Of a stretch of 10,091 bases of DNA, positions 1 through 4,642 are shown piece by piece (position 1 is the stretch's first letter; every line of letters begins with the position of its first letter). Source of the stretch: an uncultured Bacteroidota bacterium. GTDB taxonomy: Bacteria; Bacteroidota; Bacteroidia; Bacteroidales; SZUA-534. A program made the position numbers and the translations under genes. Below the pieces are notes generated by a model. It was not told the origin of the DNA. It saw only the letters and a list, made by a program, of their open reading frames with translations, and did no database searches. The stretch covers positions 1 through 10,091 of the forward strand of contig CALABN010000241.1 in assembly GCA_937885735.1 (NCBI GenBank). The letters run 5' to 3'.

Positions 1-28
1 GTATTTGTTTACCGGACTTCGGTTGCAG

Positions 29-57
29 TTGACAATCAATAGCAATTACGCTATTAT
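29..57 (+). promoter_or_regulatory. Consensus-like sigma70/sigmaA promoter before the toxin-channel ORF
   Basis: TTGACA at 29-34 is followed after exactly 17 bp by TATTAT at 52-57; an overlapping TATAAT sits at 55-60 but would give a 20-bp spacer. This is close to the classic housekeeping promoter of Proteobacteria and Firmicutes. It is unlike the TTTG/TAnnTTTG promoters found in front of other genes in this window. The -10 region lies inside the large palindrome at 37-76, so a repressor bound there would block RNA polymerase. The element belongs with the toxin-like 5' part of the downstream ORF. Confidence 0.6.
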
Positions 58-76
58 AATAGCATAATTGCTATTG
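37..76. promoter_or_regulatory. 40-bp palindrome, probable double operator
   Basis: Bases 37-56 and 57-76 are reverse complements with a single mismatch (C49 opposite A64). Each half also holds its own inverted repeat of the form TAGC-N6-GCTA, at 40-53 and 60-73, so two identical sites sit 20 bp apart, about two helical turns. The palindrome spans the promoter -10 region and ends just before the AAAGG ribosome binding site. This is the usual architecture of an autoregulated toxin-antitoxin operator bound by the antitoxin or the complex. No antitoxin gene is present in the window, so the cognate repressor is unknown. Confidence 0.65.
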
Positions 77-81
77 AAAGG
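77..81 (+). promoter_or_regulatory. Shine-Dalgarno AAAGG
   Basis: AAAGG lies 6 nt before GTG at 88 and 9 nt before ATG at 91. Its spacing suits either codon, and ATG is preferred. A clear Shine-Dalgarno site is more typical of Firmicutes than of Bacteroidota. Confidence 0.5.
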
Positions 82-90
82 CATAATGTG

Positions 91-222
91 ATGTTTAAAA
101 TTGAATTTTATGAAAAAAGTGATGGGACATCAGATGTTTGGGATTTTTTAGAAACTTTGCGTTTGAAATCATTTACGAATAAAGATATAAGAATACAATA
201 CAATCAATTATCAATGTATATT
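91..222 (+). pseudogene. higB-like toxin gene, 5' fragment
   Basis: About 44 codons of a HigB-type toxin survive, ending near the motif QLSMYI, where full-length relatives (about 110 residues) continue into the RNase-active half. The conserved arginine/phenylalanine C-terminal segment and the usual downstream higA antitoxin are missing. The very low GC and the sigmaA-like promoter suggest a Firmicutes-like source. Family assignment rests on recalled N-terminal similarity. Confidence 0.6.
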
Positions 223-543
223 ATAATGCCCAAAGGCCGCACTATTACCGAAATGCTTTCGGGATTCAAAAATGGCATACTCAACGACATTGCCAAGGAA
301 AACCCTGGTGTCGACGATTCGCAGACCAAGACATCGTTCTTTGGCTACGGAGATTTTTCATTGACAATAAGATACATTTATTATATCGACAAGGTGAAGG
401 GCGGATATTACCGCACGCAGACGGAGGTGAATATGGCCATACTTGAGCGTTTCAACGCATCGGGGCTTGAATTTGCATTCCCAACGCAGAGTCTTTATGT
501 TGAAAATATGAAGGGCAGTGTCGGTATCAAAAAGGAAAACTGA
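91..543 (+). CDS. Chimeric ORF: HigB/RelE-like toxin N-terminus fused to MscS channel C-terminus
   Basis: This intact 150-residue frame (ATG at 91; GTG at 88 is an alternative) joins two unrelated families. Residues 1 to about 44, starting MFKIEFYEKSDGTSDVWDFL, match the N-terminus of the HigB/phage Gp49-like toxins (DUF891, RelE/ParE superfamily). From about residue 46 it is the C-terminal domain of an MscS-type small-conductance channel, recognisable by GDFSLTIRYIYYI and by ERFNASGLEFAFPTQSLYV. By my count GC jumps from about 23% (91-222) to about 44% (223-543) at the join. The toxin part lacks the C-terminal catalytic half, and the channel part lacks all membrane helices and the pore, so neither original activity is expected. 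It stops 5 nt before cmk. It is either a deletion or insertion fusion or an assembly chimera. The frame is certain; that a protein is made is not. Confidence 0.75.
   Translation: MFKIEFYEKSDGTSDVWDFLETLRLKSFTNKDIRIQYNQLSMYIIMPKGRTITEMLSGFKNGILNDIAKENPGVDDSQTKTSFFGYGDFSLTIRYIYYIDKVKGGYYRTQTEVNMAILERFNASGLEFAFPTQSLYVENMKGSVGIKKEN
223..543 (+). pseudogene. mscS-type mechanosensitive channel gene, 3' fragment
   Basis: About 106 codons encode the cytoplasmic C-terminal alpha/beta domain of an MscS-family channel. Full-length homologues have several N-terminal membrane helices, including the pore-lining one, then a beta domain; all of that is absent. The Bacteroidales-like composition and the tight 5-nt junction to cmk suggest this is the original tail of an mscS gene heading an mscS-cmk-ispH operon, while the toxin-like piece is the newcomer. 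Confidence 0.65.
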
Positions 544-548
544 AAGTG

Positions 549-1253
549 ATGAATGACAAAAATTTGGTTATAGCCATTGACGGGTTTTCGTCGTGTGGCA
601 AAAGTACGGTGGCCAAGGAACTGGCCCGCAAGTTGGGTTACGTTTATGTTGATACGGGCGCAATGTACCGTGCCGTGACCTATCATTGTATGAAACACAA
701 TCTTATTGATGCCGTTGGAACTGTCGATGAGGCGCGACTCAAGGCCGTGATAGGCAATTTGCAGATAACATTCACCTACGACAAGGCCACAGGTGGCAAC
801 AGCACGTGGCTCGACGGTGTTTTGGTGGAGAAGGAGATACGCACCATTGAAGTGTCCAACAAGGTTAGTTTCGTCAGCAAGATTGACTTTGTGCGTGCCC
901 GAATGGTACAGCTTCAGCAACAAATGGGCCAGCAAGGCGGAATTGTTATGGACGGTCGCGACATTGGCACCGTGGTGTTCCCAAATGCCGACCTGAAGAT
1001 ATTTATGACAGCGACGCCCGAAGTGAGGGCGCAACGCCGTTTCGACGAACTGACCGCAAAAGGCGACAAGGTGACTTTTGACGAGGTGCTCGATAACGTA
1101 ACCCAGCGCGACTACATCGACCAGCACCGCGATATTTCGCCATTGCGTCAGGCACCCGATGCCCATGTTGTCGACAACAGCAATATGACGCCAGTACAGC
1201 AATTCGACCTGATTCTACAGTTGGTGAATGATGCAAAGTCAGCAGGAAAATAA
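549..1253 (+). CDS. cmk: Cytidylate (CMP/dCMP) kinase
   Basis: Cmk transfers phosphate from ATP to CMP or dCMP in the cytoplasm, feeding CTP/dCTP synthesis and recycling CMP from RNA turnover and lipid synthesis. The 234-residue protein has the P-loop GFSSCGKST at about residues 12-20, the nucleotide-binding VDTGAMYRAVTY near 35-45, the long NMP-binding insert typical of bacterial CMP kinases (about 55-110), DGRDIGTVVFP at about 135-145, and the lid and adenine region with RDYIDQHRDISPLRQAPDA near 187-205. Length is normal for the family. ATG at 549 is chosen over the in-frame GTG at 546. It starts 5 nt after the chimeric ORF, and its last 26 bases overlap ispH, so translational coupling is likely. 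No separate promoter is seen, so transcription probably comes from upstream. Confidence 0.96.
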   Translation: MNDKNLVIAIDGFSSCGKSTVAKELARKLGYVYVDTGAMYRAVTYHCMKHNLIDAVGTVDEARLKAVIGNLQITFTYDKATGGNSTWLDGVLVEKEIRTIEVSNKVSFVSKIDFVRARMVQLQQQMGQQGGIVMDGRDIGTVVFPNADLKIFMTATPEVRAQRRFDELTAKGDKVTFDEVLDNVTQRDYIDQHRDISPLRQAPDAHVVDNSNMTPVQQFDLILQLVNDAKSAGK

Positions 1254-2115
1254 AGTTGATATTTCCATCGACCCCGAGTCGGGATTCTGCTTCGGAGTGA
1301 AGAATGCCGTCACAAAGGCCGTAGCCGAACTGTCCGACGGACAGCCGCTCTATAGCTTGGGCGCAATGGTGCACAACCCTGTCGAGGTGGCACGGCTTGC
1401 CGATATGGGCCTTGTGGTAATCGACCACAGCCAGTTTGCCCAGATGAACAACGCGAGGGTGATTTTCCGCGCTCACGGCGAACCGCCAACCAGTTACGAC
1501 AACCTCAAGGACCGCAACATAAAACTCATTGACGCAACCTGCCCCGTGGTGCTACGTCTGCAGGCACGCATAAAGAGCTCCTATCAGGAGATGCTCAAGT
1601 GCAACGGCCAGGTGGTGATATTCGGCAAGAAAGGCCACGCCGAGGTGGTGGGGCTTATCGGCCAGACCAATGGCAACGCCATTCTTATTGAAAACGAGGA
1701 CGACCTGCAGAAAATCGACTTCTCGCGCCCTATTGAATTCTTCTCGCAGACAACCAAGGACGTGGGCAAGTTTATGCAGTTGGTTGAGATACTTAAGCAA
1801 CGCGCATCGCAGTTCAGCTGGCACGACACCATTTGCCGTCAGGTGGCAAACCGCGGGCCACACCTCAAGCAGTTCGCCAGCGAGCACGACCTTATGATAT
1901 TTGTAGGAGGCCAGGACAGCTCAAACGCCAAAGCCCTGTTTGGAATGTGCAAGCAGGTGAATGAAAATTCTTATTTTATAGAAAATGAGGATGAAATAAA
2001 TCAAGATTGGCTGAACGGTGTCAAGAGCGTTGGAATAAGCGGTGCCACTTCAACCCCGTCGTGGCTGATAAAGAATGTAGAAGGCAGGCTAACGAAGATG
2101 CTTGAATCAAAATGA
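1228..2115 (+). CDS. ispH: 4-hydroxy-3-methylbut-2-enyl diphosphate reductase
   Basis: IspH is the last enzyme of the MEP isoprenoid pathway. It reduces HMBPP to IPP and DMAPP with an Fe-S cluster, in the cytoplasm. The 295-residue protein has the three cluster cysteines in their conserved settings: C21 (SGFCFGV), C105 (DATCPVV) and C203 (DTICRQV). Substrate-binding residues are also visible: H49 (MVHN), H83 (RAHGE), H137 and the proton-donor E139 (KGHAE), T175/T176 (SQTT), SSN at 231-233 (GGQDSSNAKAL), and a Ser/Thr-rich GISGATSTPSWLI near the end. There is no C-terminal S1 domain of the kind fused to IspH in some Clostridia. ATG at 1228 (a second ATG follows at 1231) lies inside cmk, overlapping it by 26 nt. 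No hairpin terminator was seen after the stop. Confidence 0.97.
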   Translation: MMQSQQENKVDISIDPESGFCFGVKNAVTKAVAELSDGQPLYSLGAMVHNPVEVARLADMGLVVIDHSQFAQMNNARVIFRAHGEPPTSYDNLKDRNIKLIDATCPVVLRLQARIKSSYQEMLKCNGQVVIFGKKGHAEVVGLIGQTNGNAILIENEDDLQKIDFSRPIEFFSQTTKDVGKFMQLVEILKQRASQFSWHDTICRQVANRGPHLKQFASEHDLMIFVGGQDSSNAKALFGMCKQVNENSYFIENEDEINQDWLNGVKSVGISGATSTPSWLIKNVEGRLTKMLESK

Positions 2116-2153
2116 AGGTGAAGTCAGCAATTACGAGGACAAAGCACGTAAAG

Positions 2154-2190
2154 CGTAAAACTTACAACTTAAAACGTAAAACTTCCAACT
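2154..2190. repeat. Short imperfect direct repeat (16 bp, 21-bp period)
   Basis: CGTAAAACTTACAACT at 2154-2169 recurs as CGTAAAACTTCCAACT at 2175-2190 with one mismatch, and a shorter CGTAAA precedes it at 2147. It fills most of the gap between the convergent ispH and the small minus-strand gene. It resembles the AT-rich simple repeats common between Bacteroidales genes; no function is evident. Confidence 0.55.
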
Positions 2191-2199
2191 CCCCCATTT

Positions 2200-2442
2200 T
2201 CAGTTGATAGCTGACGCAGTAAGCATAATGTCGAGGCATTCCGACGACAATGCGGAACGTGTATGGCCGTCTTTGTCAACAAGAATCAGAAAAGGAAAGT
2301 CGTCGAGGCCAAAATCAGGGCGGGAGGTCTCATAAACCATATAGCCGTTCCAATTTGTCAGGAACGTAGTTCTTGTGCGTTTGTGTTCTTCAGCGTATTT
2401 TCTCGCCTCAAGCAAGGCTTTTTCCCCTATGGTAGCGTCCAT
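2200..2442 (-). CDS. Small hypothetical protein, 80 residues
   Basis: I do not recognise a named family. The protein is soluble, with no signal peptide or membrane segment. It has a charged N-terminal helix (about 5-25, rich in K, R and E), the segment NWNGYMVYE at 30-38, then FPFLILVDKDGHTR near 49-62, which reads like a beta-hairpin with a DKDG turn, and a short helical tail. It is probably a real gene: the ATG is preceded by AGGGAG with 9-nt spacing, and a good Bacteroidetes promoter lies about 65 nt upstream. The gene stands alone, convergent with ispH; no clear terminator follows it. Confidence 0.7.
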   Translation of the reverse strand: MDATIGEKALLEARKYAEEHKRTRTTFLTNWNGYMVYETSRPDFGLDDFPFLILVDKDGHTRSALSSECLDIMLTASAIN

Positions 2443-2451
2443 TCTATTTTT

Positions 2452-2457
2452 CTCCCT
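2452..2457 (-). promoter_or_regulatory. Shine-Dalgarno AGGGAG
   Basis: Read on the minus strand, AGGGAG lies 9 nt before the ATG at 2442-2440. Such a clear site is uncommon in this window and supports both the reality and the start of the 80-residue gene. Confidence 0.5.
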
Positions 2458-2506
2458 ATAATGTGAAACTATGAATAGTCATATTTCACCTAAACATTGA
2501 CGATTC

Positions 2507-2537
2507 CAAAAATAAGGCCCAGAAACATTTTTGCAAT
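2507..2537 (-). promoter_or_regulatory. Bacteroidetes-type promoter for the 80-residue gene
   Basis: On the minus strand, ATTG (2537-2534), 19 nt, then TATTTTTG (2514-2507) fits the sigma-ABfr pattern of TTTG/TTG, 19-21 nt, TAnnTTTG. Transcription would begin near 2500, giving a leader of about 58 nt. Confidence 0.5.
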
Positions 2538-2608
2538 GATTGGTATGCTTGATGACCTCACCTTTTTTTATGATAGAATTAAGGTTGAGGAAAAAAGTGA
2601 TAATCCAC

Positions 2609-2645
2609 AAAAAAAACAGGCAGGTGAAACACCTGCCTGCTTTTT
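2609..2645 (-). terminator. Rho-independent terminator of the Spy/CpxP-like gene
   Basis: A perfect 10-bp stem (2617-2626 with 2630-2639, arm CAGGCAGGTG) closes a 3-nt loop. On the minus strand it is followed by eight U residues (complement of A2609-2616). It lies just after the stop of the 2662-3033 gene. The other side has T2641-2645, so it could also stop plus-strand transcripts. Confidence 0.85.
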
Positions 2646-2661
2646 GTAAGTGGATACTGGA

Positions 2662-3033
2662 TTAGAATCCGCCACCAAATCCGCCCATATTTTGACGCAT
2701 TTGTTGTTGATACTCATCCCATTTCTTGTATTGCTCTTCGGTAAGGATTTCCTTGAACTTCTTGTTAGAGTCTTCCATAATTTTGCCCATTCCGCTGAAG
2801 TCACCGCCACCTTGAAACAACTTGCTCATTTCCTCGCCTTGTTCCTTGTAAACAACAAGAACCTTTGCGTATTGGTCGTCGTTAAGTTTAACTTGTTCCT
2901 TCATTTGGTCAGCTTGATATTTAGCCATTTCCTCTGGAGAAGGCATTTGACCACCATCAAATTGTGCGTTAGCACATACGCTGAAGACAAGCATCAGGCT
3001 TGTGAAAGCGATTTTCAAAAAATTCTTTTTCAT
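2662..3033 (-). CDS. Secreted Spy/CpxP-like (LTxxQ-type) protein
   Basis: The 123-residue precursor has a Sec signal peptide: MKKNFLKIAF start, hydrophobic core at about 8-19, and a likely cleavage after ANA at 21-23. The mature part is mostly helical and charged, with two motifs of the LTxxQ kind, KLNDDQY at 49-55 and ILTEEQYKKW at 96-105, about 47 residues apart. That spacing is typical of Spy/CpxP-like periplasmic proteins, which act as chaperones or metal/stress sensors in Proteobacteria. In Bacteroidota such short proteins (often labelled DUF4890 or Spy/CpxP family) have poorly known roles, so function is inferred. The C-terminus is Gly/Phe-rich (GGFGGGF). Cys20 lies within the signal peptide and lacks a proper lipobox. 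The gene is monocistronic, with its own promoter and terminator. Confidence 0.8.
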   Translation of the reverse strand: MKKNFLKIAFTSLMLVFSVCANAQFDGGQMPSPEEMAKYQADQMKEQVKLNDDQYAKVLVVYKEQGEEMSKLFQGGGDFSGMGKIMEDSNKKFKEILTEEQYKKWDEYQQQMRQNMGGFGGGF

Positions 3034-3063
3034 AAATAAAAAAATTAAAGTGTTATTAATAAT

Positions 3064-3075
3064 CGGTATATACCG
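3064..3075. promoter_or_regulatory. 12-bp perfect palindrome in the leader of the Spy/CpxP-like gene
   Basis: CGGTATATACCG is a perfect dyad about 31 bp upstream of the start codon and downstream of the predicted promoter. It could be an operator for a dimeric regulator or form a short hairpin in the leader. No binding protein can be named. Confidence 0.3.
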
Positions 3076-3142
3076 TCAAGAACTTGTAAAAGACATTTTT
3101 AATTGCCTTTATCCTAATTGGATGATGTAAAACTAATCAATT

Positions 3143-3173
3143 GAAAAATACTACGAAAAAAGTTTCGACCAAA
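3143..3173 (-). promoter_or_regulatory. Bacteroidetes-type promoter for the Spy/CpxP-like gene
   Basis: On the minus strand, TTTG (3173-3170), 19 nt, then TATTTTTC (3150-3143) matches the sigma-ABfr pattern except for the last base of the -7 box. It predicts a leader of about 100 nt that includes the CGGTATATACCG palindrome. Confidence 0.45.
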
Positions 3174-3510
3174 TTTGGGTTTTTGCCGATTCCTTCCGCA
3201 ACTATTTGTTTTTCTCTATAAATGGCCCGTTTTTCAGTATGAATTTTGAAAAAAGCAGTTTTTCCCGTCTGAAAGCGTATGCGTTTTGCACCTATGACAT
3301 TAAACGATTGGATCTGGCATTTGTATTGTAAGTGGTTGTGTATGAATATTATGTAATGATATTAAACCGGCGGTTTTGACTACTTTGAGTGTCTGTTGCT
3401 TTTATATATTATTTGGAGATATTGTTTGTCCGTCTTTTTCAATAGTAAAAAAAATCAACTCCATTTTTCTTGGTTTGAAGGTGTTGTACTTATAAATCTA
3501 GGGAAGAGTC
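3174..3510. other. Intergenic stretch with no recognised gene
   Basis: No coding frame of plausible length or composition is seen on either strand. The stretch is AT-rich with runs of T and A. The only small structure noted is AAACCG-G-CGGTTT at 3364-3376, a 6-bp dyad around one base. It separates the divergently oriented Spy-like promoter region from the tRNA terminator. Confidence 0.5.
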
Positions 3511-3538
3511 AAAAAAAGCCAACATAAATGTTGGCTTT
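3511..3538 (-). terminator. Rho-independent terminator after tRNA-Ser
   Basis: A 10-bp stem (3515-3524 with 3529-3538, core AGCCAACA) with a 4-nt loop is followed on the minus strand by a U run from A3511-3517. It ends about 20 nt beyond the tRNA 3' end. Confidence 0.8.
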
Positions 3539-3559
3539 TAATCATTTGTTATTTTGGAG

Positions 3560-3647
3560 CGGAGAGGACGAGATTCGAACTCGTGGTACACTAATCGCGT
3601 ACGACAGTTTAGCAAACTGTTGGTTTCAGCCACTCACCCACCTCTCC
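3560..3647 (-). tRNA. tRNA-Ser (anticodon GCU)
   Basis: The 88-nt minus-strand gene folds as a class II tRNA. The acceptor stem GGAGAGG pairs with CCTCTCC, with discriminator G. The anticodon stem ACAGT/ACTGT holds loop TTGCTAA, with GCT at 3613-3611, which reads AGC and AGU serine codons. A long variable arm has GTAC pairing, and the T arm is ACGAG-TTCGAAT-CTCGT. The long variable arm and G discriminator fit serine. CCA is not encoded (the sequence after the discriminator is CTCC), so CCA must be added enzymatically. It has its own promoter and terminator. Confidence 0.96.
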
Positions 3648-3688
3648 TGGTGGTCCTGTGTTGAACCTGTCTTGTTTTTAAGACGGCA

Positions 3689-3719
3689 CAAAAGTATGAA
3701 TTTGGCTATCATTAACAAA
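3689..3719 (-). promoter_or_regulatory. Consensus Bacteroidetes promoter for tRNA-Ser
   Basis: On the minus strand, TTTG (3719-3716), exactly 19 nt, then TACTTTTG (3696-3689) is a perfect match to TTTG-N19-TAnnTTTG. Transcription would begin near 3682, about 35 nt before the tRNA 5' end. It is the best promoter match in the window and anchors the taxonomic reading. Confidence 0.75.
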
Positions 3720-3775
3720 CTAAAAGTACAATTTTTTAAAAAAAGAGTCTATTTGTCTGTTAAATAGGCCTTATG

Positions 3776-4381
3776 TTAATCACAGATATGTTCCTCAATC
3801 AGCGCTTTAAGTTCCTCAAGGTTCCTTGCTACAGGGAATTGAGGGTAGTCCTTTACAACATTGTCAGGTGGGCAATATAAGATGCCGAAGTCGGCTGATT
3901 CCACCATTGGTATGTCATTGTAGGAGTCGCCAAATGCCAGTACTTTGTAGTTCATGCTTTGGAACGCTTCAACAGTGTGGCGTTTTGGGTCCGATTGGCG
4001 CAGTTTATAGTCAACAACACGTCCAGTCTTGTCAATCTCGAGCGAATGGCAAAGCAGGAATGGGTTTTCGAGTTGTTCCATAAGTGGCTTTGCAAATTCC
4101 ATAAAGGTGTCCGACACAATGGCGAAACTTGTTTTTTTGCGAAGCCAGCGTGTAAACTCCAGTGCTCCGTCAAGTGGTTTCATTGTTGCTATCACATCCT
4201 GAATATCTTGAATCTTGAGGTTATGCTCGTCAAGAATTTTCAGACGGTAGCGCATAAGTTCGTCATAGTCCTTTATATCGCGGGTTGTAAGTTTTAAAGC
4301 GTCAATGCCAGTTTTCTTTGCAAAGTTTATCCATACTTCAGGGACGAAAACGCCCTCCAAATCAGCACATACTATCCACAT
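3776..4381 (-). CDS. thrH: ThrH: phosphoserine phosphatase / homoserine phosphotransferase (HAD family)
   Basis: This 201-residue cytoplasmic HAD hydrolase closely follows the Pseudomonas ThrH pattern: DLEGVFVPEVW at 7-17, KTGIDAL and TTRDI near 23-36, and LKILDEHNLK at 47-56. ThrH dephosphorylates phosphoserine and can transfer the phosphate to homoserine, linking serine and threonine synthesis. HAD motifs are present: nucleophile D7 with E9 in motif I, S90-D91-T92 (VSDTF) in motif II, K133 (SDPKR), and GDSYND at 151-156 for metal binding. Length matches the ~205-residue family. ATG at 4381 is chosen because it aligns with the known ThrH start; an upstream in-frame TTG at 4405 would add eight residues. 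The gene is monocistronic with its own promoter. Sequence cannot show which of its two activities dominates here. Confidence 0.9.
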   Translation of the reverse strand: MWIVCADLEGVFVPEVWINFAKKTGIDALKLTTRDIKDYDELMRYRLKILDEHNLKIQDIQDVIATMKPLDGALEFTRWLRKKTSFAIVSDTFMEFAKPLMEQLENPFLLCHSLEIDKTGRVVDYKLRQSDPKRHTVEAFQSMNYKVLAFGDSYNDIPMVESADFGILYCPPDNVVKDYPQFPVARNLEELKALIEEHICD

Positions 4382-4425
4382 AATCAAATATTTAATATTC
4401 GTCAATACGAATTGTTTGTTGGCAA

Positions 4426-4455
4426 CAAATTTATGTTATGTTTTCTATGTTCAAA
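4426..4455 (-). promoter_or_regulatory. Bacteroidetes-type promoter for thrH
   Basis: On the minus strand, TTTG (4455-4452), 18 nt, then TAAATTTG (4433-4426) fits the -33/-7 consensus. Its position about 45 nt upstream of ATG 4381 supports that start and makes the TTG at 4405 less likely. Confidence 0.6.
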
Positions 4456-4574
4456 ACAATTATGGGTTAAAGTTGACTTGAAGAAGACGATTAAAAGTTT
4501 GAAGCCTGGAACAGGTTGTTTTTGAAAATCGACCTAATGCAGGCTAGACTTACGGTAATCGGCAGAAAGCAAAT

Positions 4575-4608
4575 AAAAAAAGGCAACAGACTGTAGCCTG
4601 TTGCCTTT
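4575..4608 (-). terminator. Rho-independent terminator of the flippase-DUF2723 operon
   Basis: An 11-bp perfect stem (4579-4589 with 4598-4608, arm AAAGGCAACAG) with an 8-nt loop is followed on the minus strand by a U run from the A tract at 4575-4581. It lies 35 nt past the stop codon of the DUF2723 gene. Confidence 0.85.
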
Positions 4609-4642
4609 CCCCTTGTGGAATATATAAATCCTAACTCCTAAA

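Noticed and set aside
91..222. A functional HigB toxin system
   Set aside because: The catalytic C-terminal half and any HigA-like antitoxin gene are absent.
495..1202. Long minus-strand open frame of 235 codons opposite cmk
   Set aside because: It mirrors cmk, has no family features, and cmk has all its motifs intact on the other strand.
2186..2206. Hairpin CAACT/AGTTG near the end of the 80-residue gene as a terminator
   Set aside because: Only 5 bp of stem with an 11-nt loop and no following U run.
2972..2979. Lipoprotein signal at Cys20 of the Spy/CpxP-like protein
   Set aside because: Residues before the cysteine (F-S-V) do not fit a lipobox; ANA|Q is a normal signal peptidase I site.
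3364..3376. AAACCG-G-CGGTTT dyad as an operator
   Set aside because: Only 6 bp per arm and not placed near any recognised promoter or gene start.
3528..3767. 79-codon plus-strand frame with peptide EDEIRTRG
   Set aside because: It reads through the antisense of tRNA-Ser; this peptide is a known false product of tRNA genes.
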